Shown piece after piece: positions 43,343-51,290 of a stretch of 64,000 nt of DNA. The notes beneath the pieces were generated by a model. It did no database searches, was not told the origin of the DNA, and was given only the letters and a program-made list of their open reading frames with translations. The DNA is from Pseudoruegeria sp039972875 (lineage in GTDB: Bacteria; Pseudomonadota; Alphaproteobacteria; Rhodobacterales; Rhodobacteraceae): positions 259,261 to 323,260 of the forward strand of contig JBDWMA010000010.1 of the NCBI GenBank assembly GCA_039972875.1, given 5' to 3'. Each line of letters opens with the position of its first letter. Within the stretch, counting starts at the first letter, position 1. The translations under genes were made by a program, and so were the position numbers.

Positions 43343-44044
43343 ATGCGCCGGAGCGATCGTCTTTCACAGATCATAGAGATCGTCCAAGACGGTCGTCTCC
43401 ATCTCGCCCGCGATATAGCGGATCGGCTAGAGGTGTCGGTGCGCACAATCTATCGCGACTTTGATACGCTGGTGGCGTCCGGCATTCCGATAGATGGGGA
43501 ACGCGGGGTTGGCTATATGCTGCGTGAACCTGTATTTTTGCCGCCGATGAATCTTTCATTGATGGAACTTGAGGCGCTTCATCTTGGGATGGCAATCGTT
43601 GCCGAAGCGGCTGACCCAGAACTGCAGACCGCGTCTGCGTCGCTTACCCGGAAAATTGACAAGGTCGCAACAGCGAACGGAAAAGCGCCAAAAAACTGGG
43701 GCTTTGGTGTTTATCCCTTTGTGCAGGCCAAAATCGGTTTCCAACACATGCCCCGCATACGAACCGCCATTCGCACCAAACAAAAATTGCGGCTGGTGTA
43801 TCGCTCTCTTGAGAATAAACAGTCCACTCGCACGGTGTGGCCGCTTCAAAATGCATTTTGGGGTCGCGTCTGGACCACGACCTGTTGGTGTGAAACCCGA
43901 AGCGATTTTAGATCTTTTCGAATTGATCATATAGAAAATTGCACCCCAACTGGTGATTACTTTAAGGACCAAAAAGGGCGGCAACTATCGGATTACCTTG
44001 CAAAAATGGACGCCGAGTTGACCCGAAAAGACGAAAGCCAATGA
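43343..44044 (+). CDS. WYL-domain transcriptional regulator (YafY-type), second
   Basis: 233 residues. Helix-turn-helix at residues 1-60 (RLSQIIEIVQDGRLHLARDIADRLEVSVRTIYRDFDTLVASGIPIDGERGVGYML), then a WYL domain in which the usual sequence is recognisable in LRLVYRSLENKQSTRTVWPLQNAFWGRVWTTTCWCETRSDFRSFRIDHI. It closely follows the small ABM-like gene. A second WYL regulator within 2 kb that is not a near copy of the first suggests two separately acquired regulator-target pairs. Confidence 0.85.
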   Translation: MRRSDRLSQIIEIVQDGRLHLARDIADRLEVSVRTIYRDFDTLVASGIPIDGERGVGYMLREPVFLPPMNLSLMELEALHLGMAIVAEAADPELQTASASLTRKIDKVATANGKAPKNWGFGVYPFVQAKIGFQHMPRIRTAIRTKQKLRLVYRSLENKQSTRTVWPLQNAFWGRVWTTTCWCETRSDFRSFRIDHIENCTPTGDYFKDQKGRQLSDYLAKMDAELTRKDESQ

Positions 44045-44147
44045 TGCGGGGATTGACCGGTGTTTCAACGTTAATTACCAATGGTTTTCATCAGAGCAAC
44101 GGACAGTCTATGGCGCTTGTCCGTCATCGTGCTTGTGGGAATACACT

Positions 44148-44669
44148 ATGAATCTTGACCTTCTACGTGATGATTGTTCTCGTTGCGCTGCGTTGTGCTG
44201 TATCGCACTTGCCTTTGATAAATCTAACACCTTTGCCTTTGACAAACCTGCAGGTGAACCTTGTCGCCATCTCAATAAGAGTTTGGGCTGTAAGATCCAC
44301 GCCGATCTTACGCAATCCGGCTTTTTGGGATGTACGATGTTTACCTGTCATGGCGCTGGTCAACGCGTGATTCAAGACTGTTTCAATGGACGTAGCTGGC
44401 GAACAGACCCTCATCTGTTACCAAGGATTATGAAGGCCTTTAAAACGGCCAGAGACATTCATGATCTGATGTTCTTACTAAGCGAAGCGCAGAAATTACC
44501 GATTTCCGCTGCGCAACAAGAAACACTTAAGGGGTATCAGGTGCTGCTTTCACCAGAACGGTCCATGACAGAAACTTGGTTAGAGGGCCTTGATACTATT
44601 GATCTAAAAGTACAAATCCATGGGTTCCTACGGACTTTGGCACCTGCGGCGCGTAGTCTGAAATCATAA
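44148..44669 (+). CDS. Cys-rich protein of unknown function (pentapeptide-protein-associated N-terminal type)
   Basis: 173 residues from ATG 44148 (GGGAA ten bases upstream); a TTG at 44133 adds five. The first 90 residues hold nine or more cysteines in a distinctive order: DDCSRCAALCCIAL, FAFDKPAGEPCRHL, LGCKIHADLTQSGFLGCTMFTCHGAGQ. I recognise this arrangement from N-termini of some pentapeptide-repeat proteins, but no pentapeptide repeats follow here. The C-terminal 80 residues are helical and plain. The cysteines suggest a metal or Fe-S site. Function is unknown. Confidence 0.6.
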   Translation: MNLDLLRDDCSRCAALCCIALAFDKSNTFAFDKPAGEPCRHLNKSLGCKIHADLTQSGFLGCTMFTCHGAGQRVIQDCFNGRSWRTDPHLLPRIMKAFKTARDIHDLMFLLSEAQKLPISAAQQETLKGYQVLLSPERSMTETWLEGLDTIDLKVQIHGFLRTLAPAARSLKS

Positions 44670-44792
44670 GGGAAATGTTAATGGATTTGGCCAAACCAAA
44701 CCATCCACGTATACCGTGATTTAGGCAACGGAGCCCTATGGACATCCCGAATTTTCAAGATATGGATGACTAACCCGGTCAAAGGATAGATC

Positions 44793-45429
44793 ATGATTGC
44801 TTCACTTCTTACTTATGCGGCAGCACTTGGTTTGGCCGCGGCCATTCCGGGGCCGGGTGTGGCTGCGCTTGTGGGGCAGTCGATGGGCAATGGGCTAAGG
44901 GCGGCGTTCTTTCTTTTGGGCGGTATTGTCCTTGGTGATTTGGTATATCTGACCGTCGCTATTGCTGGGCTTGCGGCAGTGGCGCAAACCTTTGCAGGTG
45001 TGTTTTTGATCGTAAAAATTCTGGGCGGTGGCTACCTTCTGTATCTTGCGTTTAAACTGTGGAACAGCAAAGCCAACATAACCAATGTTGTGGCCCAGAA
45101 GGAACGCGCCAACCTTGGTTCTTTCCTGTCTGGTTTTTCGGTCACTATGGGCAACCCCAAAACTATCGTGTTTTACCTTGCCTTGTTGCCCACGGTGTTG
45201 GATCTGCAAAGCATAAATCTGGCGCAATGGCTGATGTTGGCGGCTGTTACCGTTGTTGTTTTATTTGCGACGCTGACCCCTTATATCGTGCTCGCGGCAC
45301 GCGCCCGATCTTCGATGAAAAAACCCGATGCGTTGACGCGGTTGAACCGCTTTGCATCCGGCATCATCGGCACTACAGGCATGGTGATGCCTTGGCCAAG
45401 CGGTTGCCACAGTGGCAAGACGAGTCTGA
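44793..45429 (+). pseudogene. LysE-family amino acid exporter with a one-base frameshift near its 3' end
   Basis: The first 199 residues are a normal LysE/RhtB exporter: AAIPGPGVAALVGQSMGNG, GDLVYLTVAIAGLAAV, GGGYLLYLAFKLW and the conserved SGFSVTMGNPKTIVFYLALLP. After GIIGTTGMVM the frame turns into unrelated sequence that runs to 45575 across the 3' end of the convergent gene. Dropping one C at 45390-45391 gives LGQAVATVARRV and a stop at 45427-45429, the tail and total length (about 212 residues) typical for the family. Either a real +1 frameshift or a sequence error. Six transmembrane helices remain intact, so the exporter may still work. Confidence 0.7.
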
Positions 45430-45462
45430 ACTGCGGCGTCCGATTGAGACCATGGCCAAGAT

Positions 45463-46557
45463 TTATACAGTCTGAAATCTCCCCCCAGCCGCATTGGAAT
45501 CGAAAGCGCGATCAAGCACATTTTGCAGCGCTGCCCCACGGGCGAAATCCGGGTTTTGGGGGCCTTGCCCTCTGATGGCCGCGATAAACCGCGTAAACAC
45601 CGGGGCACTGCGCGTGGGCAATGAAATGTCGTGCCATTGAGTGGACACAAGATCCTCCGACAGGCAGGCCTGAAGGGAAGCACCGTGTTCGGTTGTCTCA
45701 ACGGTCAAGGCCCCTTTGTCGCCATGGATGCGCAAACGCAGATCATTCAAATGCCCGGTTGCAAACCGTGACGCATGCAGAACCCCCGTCGCCCCATTCT
45801 GCAGCTCTATCGTCATCATGCAGCTGTCATTGGCGTCCAATCTATATGGGCCAATTTGATTGTCGGGTGCCTTATCAAATGTCTTGAGCCGACAAGAAAC
45901 CGAGGCTACATCACTGCCTGCAATCAGCGTGGCATAATCCAAGATATGCACACCAATATCACCCAACACTCCTTTGGATCCATGCGCCTCTGACAGCCGC
46001 CAAAGCCATTGATGCTCTGTCGCCCAATCCCCCCAAGCAGGCTGACACAGCCAACTTTGTAGATAAGAGGCTTTAAAGTGGCGCACTTTACCGATCTGCC
46101 CTGCAACAACCATTTCTGCCGCTTTTTGCAAGGCGGGGCTCTTGCGATAGGTAAGGTTCACCATATTGACCACGCCTGCGGATTTTGCCGCCGCCGCCAT
46201 CTCCGCCGCATGTGCATAATTCAATGCGAGAGGTTTTTCGCAGAGCACATGTTTGCCCGCCGCCAGACAGGGCAGGGTGGTGGCATAATGCGCTGCGTCC
46301 GGGGTCACATTGCTAACCGCATCAAACTTACCCCACGCCAACGCAGCCTCAACTGAATCAAAGCGTTGCGCAATCTTATAGGTGTCACAAAATGCGTTCA
46401 ATTGCTTTGGGTTTTGATCGATGCCCGCAACCAGTTCAACTCCATCCATTCCCTGAAACGCCTGTGCATGTTGGGCTGCCATAGCTCCGGTGCCAAGGAT
46501 CAATACCCGAATTAAGGTCTGTGCGGATTGGCTCGATTTGACCGCGGAATTGCTCAT
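45463..46557 (-). CDS. Gfo/Idh/MocA-family oxidoreductase, ThuB-like
   Basis: 364 residues. Rossmann motif RVLILGTGAMAAQHAQAFQ, family lysine in HVLCEKPLAL and active-site region GSKGVLGDIGVHILDYATLIAG. Oxidises or reduces a sugar with NAD(P). Its ATG overlaps the stop of the ThuA-like gene by 4 bp, the same order as thuA-thuB of rhizobia, where ThuA and ThuB oxidise trehalose-type disaccharides to 3-keto derivatives. The thuEFGK transporter genes are not here, so a different sugar is possible. Confidence 0.82.
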   Translation of the reverse strand: MSNSAVKSSQSAQTLIRVLILGTGAMAAQHAQAFQGMDGVELVAGIDQNPKQLNAFCDTYKIAQRFDSVEAALAWGKFDAVSNVTPDAAHYATTLPCLAAGKHVLCEKPLALNYAHAAEMAAAAKSAGVVNMVNLTYRKSPALQKAAEMVVAGQIGKVRHFKASYLQSWLCQPAWGDWATEHQWLWRLSEAHGSKGVLGDIGVHILDYATLIAGSDVASVSCRLKTFDKAPDNQIGPYRLDANDSCMMTIELQNGATGVLHASRFATGHLNDLRLRIHGDKGALTVETTEHGASLQACLSEDLVSTQWHDISLPTRSAPVFTRFIAAIRGQGPQNPDFARGAALQNVLDRAFDSNAAGGRFQTV

Positions 46558-47342
46558 CTAAAACCATCCTCTCCGTCGGCATGCAGCTTAGCACCCTGGG
46601 CCGCAATAGGTTCTAACGCGTGGGAAACCATCCGGTTCGGGGCATCATCCACATCTATAATTCGGCGTTCCGGATTATAGGCCCATTCCACTGCATTTAT
46701 TAAAACCCGTTGGATTTTGGCGTCATGATAGGTCGGATAGGTTTCATGACCCGGCTGAAAATAGAACAGATTGCCAGCCCCTCGACGGTAGGTCACGCCC
46801 GAACGAAACACCTCGCCCCCCTGAAACCAGCCCAGAAAAACGGTTTCAAGCGGTTCAGGAATACCAAAAGGCTCTCCGTACATTTCCTCTTGCTCCAGCT
46901 CAAAATGATCTGGCAGGCCACGCGCAATGGGATGCTGTCGGGTGGTCACCCACAGGCGTTCACGTTCTCCGGCTTCCCGCCATGTCAGATTGCAGGGCGT
47001 GCCCATCAGACGTTTAAAAATCTTTGAGAAATGACCAGAATGCAGCACGATCAGTCCCATACCGCCATGAACAGCCTTTGCGACGCGCTCCACCACGTCA
47101 TCGGACACTTGGTCATGGGCGCAATGGCCCCACCACAACAGCACATCGGTTGTTGCAAGACGCGCCTCGGTCAGCCCGTGTTCTGGCTCTTGGAGGGTGG
47201 CGGCGCTCGCCGATATTTCGTCTGATGTGTTTAGCGCGCTGGCGATGCAGTTGTGCATACCGTCAGGATAAACCGCAGCGACAACCGCGTTGGTGTTCTC
47301 ATGAATGTTTTCGCCCCACACGACGGCTCTAATTTGTTTCAT
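46554..47342 (-). CDS. ThuA-like domain protein
   Basis: 262 residues from ATG 47342 (GGGAAAACAG upstream). The open frame continues to 47561 but enters the TPP riboswitch region. ThuA/glutamine-amidotransferase-like fold: RAVVWGENIHENTNAVVAAVYPDGMHNCIASAL, DVLLWWGHCAHDQVSDDVVERV, GMGLIVLHSGHFSKIFKRLMG and GAGNLFYFQPGHETYPTYHDAKIQRVLINAVEWA. ThuA proteins take part in disaccharide 3-keto oxidation with the downstream dehydrogenase. Divergent from thiB. Confidence 0.85.
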   Translation of the reverse strand: MKQIRAVVWGENIHENTNAVVAAVYPDGMHNCIASALNTSDEISASAATLQEPEHGLTEARLATTDVLLWWGHCAHDQVSDDVVERVAKAVHGGMGLIVLHSGHFSKIFKRLMGTPCNLTWREAGERERLWVTTRQHPIARGLPDHFELEQEEMYGEPFGIPEPLETVFLGWFQGGEVFRSGVTYRRGAGNLFYFQPGHETYPTYHDAKIQRVLINAVEWAYNPERRIIDVDDAPNRMVSHALEPIAAQGAKLHADGEDGFR

Positions 47343-47465
47343 CTGTTTTCCCAACCATTTGCCCATATCCAGAGGCCATTGTCCGATCAAGTCAAGCCGC
47401 ACCATCCCGGAGCCGCGCGAATTTAGTTGATCCCTATGGGCGTTCACACTAAGTGCAAACCTACC

Positions 47466-47552
47466 TCGGGGAGCAAGGCGCGATCCTGCTGAGATGCCAT
47501 TTGGCGAACCCGTTGAACCTGAACCGGCTAAAACCGGCGGAGGGAAGGGTTT
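47466..47552 (+). ncRNA. TPP (THI element) riboswitch
   Basis: The conserved thiamine-pyrophosphate aptamer can be read on the plus strand: GGGGAGC opening, CTGCTGAGATG (CUGAGA box, near 47487-47497), then CCCGTTGAACCTGAACCGG, TAAAACCGGCGGAGGGAAG. It lies in the leader of thiBPQ, ending about 45 bp before the thiB ATG. A CCCTCTCGCC stretch just before GGAGG could sequester the ribosome site, so control is probably at translation initiation: thiamine shuts off its own uptake. Confidence 0.93.
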
Positions 47553-47595
47553 CGGTTTCATCCATCCTTACCCTCTCGCCGCAATGGAGGATGAT

Positions 47596-48576
47596 ATGAA
47601 ACATCTACTTATTGCTGCGGGATTACTGAGTGCGACGTCGGCCATGGCGGCCGATACGCCTGAGTTGACCGTGTATTCCTACGACAGCTTTGTCTCTGAC
47701 TGGGGCCCCGGCCCACAAGTCAAAGCTGCTTTTGAGGCACAGTGCGACTGCACCCTGACCATCGTCGGTGTTGAGGATGGGGCAGCGCTTTTGTCGCGTG
47801 TGCGATTGGAAGGTGCCAATTCTGACGCTGACATCGTGTTGGGGCTGGACACCAATCTAATCACCGCTGCCAAAGATACCGGATTATTCGCGGCTCACAC
47901 CGTTAGCGCCGATTATGCCCTACCCATCGCGTGGGAAGACGACACTTTCGTCCCCTTTGATTGGGGTCATTTTGCCTTTGTGCAAAATGCCGATGCTGAA
48001 ATGCCCACCAGCTTTCGCGCTTTGGCCGACAGCGACACAACGATCCTGATCCAAGATCCGCGATCTTCAACCCCCGGTTTGGGGCTGCTGATGTGGGTTA
48101 AGGCAGCTTACGGGGATGAAGCTCCGGCCATCTGGGCAGATCTATCCGACAATATTGTAACTGTTACCAAAGGTTGGTCCGAGGCCTATGGGTTGTTTCT
48201 AGAAGGTGAGGCCGACATGGTCCTCAGCTATACGACCTCTCCGGCCTATCACCTGATCGCCGAAGAGGACGCCAGCAAATCCGTGGCTGCTTTTGACGAA
48301 GGACATTACATGCAGGTCGAAGTTGCGGGCAAATTGGCAGCAACCGATCAACCCGAACTGGCCGATCAATTCCTCGCCTTTATGGTGTCGAATGATTTCC
48401 AAAGCATCATCCCAACCACCAACTGGATGTATCCTGCGGTTACACCGACGGCCGGTTTACCTGATGGGTTTGACACGCTGCACTCCCCCGAAACGTCGCT
48501 GCTGTTTAGTGCAGATGATGCCGCCGCAATCCGTGAGGAAGCTTTGTCAGAATGGCTGGGCGCACTTACCCAATAA
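47596..48576 (+). CDS. thiB: Thiamine-binding periplasmic protein
   Basis: 326 residues from ATG 47596, which has GGAGG nine bases upstream; longer frames run into the riboswitch. Signal peptide MKHLLIAAGLLSATSAMA. Mature protein begins DTPELTVYSYDSFVSDWGPG and carries VRLEGANSDADIVLGLDTNL, PFDWGHFAFVQN, LIQDPRSSTPGLGLLMW and SYTTSPAYHLIAEED, all typical of ThiB/TbpA. Binds thiamine and its phosphates for the ThiPQ importer. Confidence 0.95.
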   Translation: MKHLLIAAGLLSATSAMAADTPELTVYSYDSFVSDWGPGPQVKAAFEAQCDCTLTIVGVEDGAALLSRVRLEGANSDADIVLGLDTNLITAAKDTGLFAAHTVSADYALPIAWEDDTFVPFDWGHFAFVQNADAEMPTSFRALADSDTTILIQDPRSSTPGLGLLMWVKAAYGDEAPAIWADLSDNIVTVTKGWSEAYGLFLEGEADMVLSYTTSPAYHLIAEEDASKSVAAFDEGHYMQVEVAGKLAATDQPELADQFLAFMVSNDFQSIIPTTNWMYPAVTPTAGLPDGFDTLHSPETSLLFSADDAAAIREEALSEWLGALTQ

Positions 48577-50099
48577 ATCCGTTTCCGGGGATCAGCGCAG
48601 CGGCTTTGGTCGTGGTGTTGATCCTTGGAACGTTGCTTGCAGTGGCGTTGCGGGCCGAAGTCGGACGTGGTTTTGGCGCTGCTGATTGGGCCGCACTCCG
48701 GTTCACTCTGACCCAATCGGTTCTGTCAACGCTGTTCAGCGTCGGTCTGGCCATTCCCGTTGCCCGCGCCCTTGCACGCCGACGGTTTCGGGGCCGACGG
48801 ATGTTGATTGCGCTGCTCGGCGCGCCTTTCATTTTGCCGGTCATCGTTGCTATTCTTGGCCTGTTGCAGGTCTTTGGTCGGTCAGGCTGGGTGTCTGATC
48901 TGTTGGGCCTTGTTGGGCTGCCTCCCATACGCATCTACGGGTTGCACGGCGTAGTTCTGGCCCATGTGTTTTTCAACCTACCGCTCGCAACCCGCCTGAT
49001 CCTACAGGGGTGGCAGGAAATCCCTGCCGAACGATTTCGCCTTGCGGCCCAGCTGGGTTGCGAAGGGTGGGCGTTGTTTCGTTTGATCGAAATCCCAATG
49101 CTGCGACGGATCGTGCCCGGTATTTTGGCCGTGGTGTTTGCCATCTGCCTGACCAGTTTTGCCGTGGCACTGACCCTAGGAGGAGGCCCTCGCGCCACAA
49201 CTTTGGAATTGGCGATCTATCAAAGCTTTACTTATGATTTTGACCTTGGTCGCGCAGCCCTTTTGTCGACGGTTCAATTGGGTCTAACCGCGCTTGCCGC
49301 CACCGCCGCGCTGAAACTATCACGTGGTGAAAGCTTTGGCACGGGTCTGGATCGGGCGGTGCGCCGCTGGGATACGGGTGGTGTGTTATGGGACCGGATC
49401 TGGATATCAATGGCCACTGTTTTTCTTGTACTGCCCCTCACATCGGTGGTGATGTCGGGCCTTGTCGGTCTGGCGGATTTGCCAACACAAGTGTTTCGCG
49501 CAGCCTTTGTATCGATTGCCTTGGCGCTGGTGAGCACGGTGGTTCTGTTGGGTCTGGCGTTGCCCATGGCGGCCACCATCGCGACAGGACGATTTGGGAT
49601 GGTAGAACTCGCCGGTATCCTAGGGCTTGCGGCCTCTCCTCTGGTAATCGGGACGGGGCTATTCATTCTGATCCGTCCACTGGCTAACCCAACCGCTCTT
49701 GCGTTACCTGTGACCGCGCTGGTCAATGCTGTAATGGCCCTGCCGTTCGCGCTACGCATTCTAGTGCCTGCTGCCCGCGAGATCGCCACGCAGCAGGGGC
49801 GGTTGGCGCTGTCATTGGACATGGCGGGACGGGTGTTTTTCATGCGGATCATGCTGCCGCGTCTGCGCCCTCAGATCGGGTTTGCGGCCGGATTGGCTGC
49901 GGCGCTTTCGATGGGGGACCTTGGCGTCATTGCCTTGTTTGCCGATGCGCGGATTGCGACCCTGCCGTTACAAATTTACCGCCTGATGGGGGCTTATCAG
50001 ATGGAGGCCGCAGCCGCCGGTGCGCTCATATTACTGGTGCTTTCGATGGGGCTGTTTTGGATATTAGACAGAGGAGGCAAGGGACATGCTGAAGCTTGA
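48552..50099 (+). CDS. thiP: Thiamine ABC transporter permease
   Basis: 515 residues, the double-length permease of the thiamine system with about twelve transmembrane helices. Two ATPase-docking loops: ERFRLAAQLGCEGWALFRLIEIPMLRR in the first half and QGRLALSLDMAGRVFFMRIMLPRLRP in the second. Its start overlaps the end of thiB by 25 bp and its end overlaps thiQ by 14 bp, so the three proteins are translated together. Confidence 0.95.
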   Translation: MAGRTYPINPFPGISAAALVVVLILGTLLAVALRAEVGRGFGAADWAALRFTLTQSVLSTLFSVGLAIPVARALARRRFRGRRMLIALLGAPFILPVIVAILGLLQVFGRSGWVSDLLGLVGLPPIRIYGLHGVVLAHVFFNLPLATRLILQGWQEIPAERFRLAAQLGCEGWALFRLIEIPMLRRIVPGILAVVFAICLTSFAVALTLGGGPRATTLELAIYQSFTYDFDLGRAALLSTVQLGLTALAATAALKLSRGESFGTGLDRAVRRWDTGGVLWDRIWISMATVFLVLPLTSVVMSGLVGLADLPTQVFRAAFVSIALALVSTVVLLGLALPMAATIATGRFGMVELAGILGLAASPLVIGTGLFILIRPLANPTALALPVTALVNAVMALPFALRILVPAAREIATQQGRLALSLDMAGRVFFMRIMLPRLRPQIGFAAGLAAALSMGDLGVIALFADARIATLPLQIYRLMGAYQMEAAAAGALILLVLSMGLFWILDRGGKGHAEA

Positions 50100-50778
50100 G
50101 GACTGTGTCATTGAAAACGGCGGTTTTCGCCTATCTGCAAATCTAACCATTAGAACTGGATCAAGTGTTGCGATTATCGGTCCGTCTGGGGCAGGGAAAT
50201 CCACCTTGCTTGAGGCCCTCGCAGGGTTTCGGGATCTGTCGCAAGGCAAAATTTTATGGAACGGAAACGAGCTGACCACACAACCGCCGGGCAAACGCCC
50301 ACTTGCGATGTTATTTCAAGACGGCAATCTATTTCCGCATTTGACCGTCGCCCAAAATGTGACGCTCGGTATACGCACTCAAGGACATGTAACCCCGGAT
50401 GAACAATCACAAGTTGATCAGGCATTGATACGTGTCGGGCTGTCGGGCATGCAAACCCGCAAACCCGCCGCCTTGTCGGGCGGACAGCAAAGCCGTGCCG
50501 CATTGGCTCGCGTGTTGGTGCAGCACCGTGATTTATTGCTCATGGACGAACCATTTGCTGCACTTGGCCCGGCGCTCAAGGCTGAAATGTTGGACCTTGT
50601 GGCAGAATTAATCGCGGAAACCGGTACAACGTTGTTGATGGTAAGCCATGATCCGGCCGATGCCCGGCGGATTGCAGGAGAATCAATTTTGGTGGTCGAT
50701 CAGATCGCATTTCCCCCACAAGAAACCATAGCCTTATTTGACAACCCGCCGCAGGCTTTACGGGATTATCTGGGCTAA
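50086..50778 (+). CDS. thiQ: Thiamine ABC transporter ATP-binding protein
   Basis: 230 residues. Walker A GPSGAGKSTLLEALAGF, Q-loop LFQDGNLFPHLTVAQN, signature LSGGQQSRAALARVL, Walker B LLLMDEPFAALGP and H-loop VSHDPADAR. The short length without a C-terminal regulatory domain is usual for ThiQ. Last gene of thiBPQ. Confidence 0.95.
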   Translation: MLKLEDCVIENGGFRLSANLTIRTGSSVAIIGPSGAGKSTLLEALAGFRDLSQGKILWNGNELTTQPPGKRPLAMLFQDGNLFPHLTVAQNVTLGIRTQGHVTPDEQSQVDQALIRVGLSGMQTRKPAALSGGQQSRAALARVLVQHRDLLLMDEPFAALGPALKAEMLDLVAELIAETGTTLLMVSHDPADARRIAGESILVVDQIAFPPQETIALFDNPPQALRDYLG

Positions 50779-51290
50779 CCTTGGTCAGTCCAATCGGCAA
50801 TGTTGACCCAAAGCTAAACGGTGTAAGTACTGCGTAATGCCAACATACACCGCGAGTCCATCTGGCATATGTATATGAACAGGAAACCAAAGACCCGTCA
50901 GTCACAGACGATGAGCATCATATGGGAGCCGCGGATTTAGTATTTAAACCGCAGAACGTTGACTCCCTTAACGGGATTTACTGGACCAGATTTAGCTGGA
51001 TCACCGGATTATATTCCGCTGGCCGACTGCAGCTGCGCAGAGTGGCCTGTGCCGATCGCAATCAGTGTTTCATTATTTCAGTTTCATTATATAGCCGCTC
51101 CAACATCACCTTTGCCCAAACATGCATAAGCCAATAATCAACATTATGTTAAATCTCCACCTGACCCTAGATGGTCTTTTCTTGAGTCAATTTCGCAAGG
51201 GGTTCAACATAATTGCTGCCCCCTTTTTTATTCTAAGTTACGGATAAAATTGCATTCCGCAGCGCCGGATTGAAATTCCGAAAAGATCAA
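50779..51290. other. 512-bp gap with no recognisable gene
   Basis: Lies between thiQ (plus) and the ALDH7 gene (minus). Short open frames are present but none has a ribosome site together with recognisable protein sequence. There is no clear hairpin-plus-T-run terminator; the T-run near 51223-51230 has no strong stem before it. It may hold decayed sequence. Confidence 0.5.

Noticed and set aside
45430..45575. C-terminal extension of the LysE-type frame
   Set aside because: It has no family likeness and lies mostly antisense to the convergent dehydrogenase gene; a one-base shift restores the normal C-terminus.
47494..47595. N-terminal extension of ThiB and of the ThuA-like protein
   Set aside because: Both extensions are translations of the TPP riboswitch region and lack ribosome sites; the signal peptide of ThiB starts at 47596.
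50922..51137. 71-residue plus-strand open frame in the thiQ-ALDH7 gap
   Set aside because: No ribosome site and no recognisable protein pattern.
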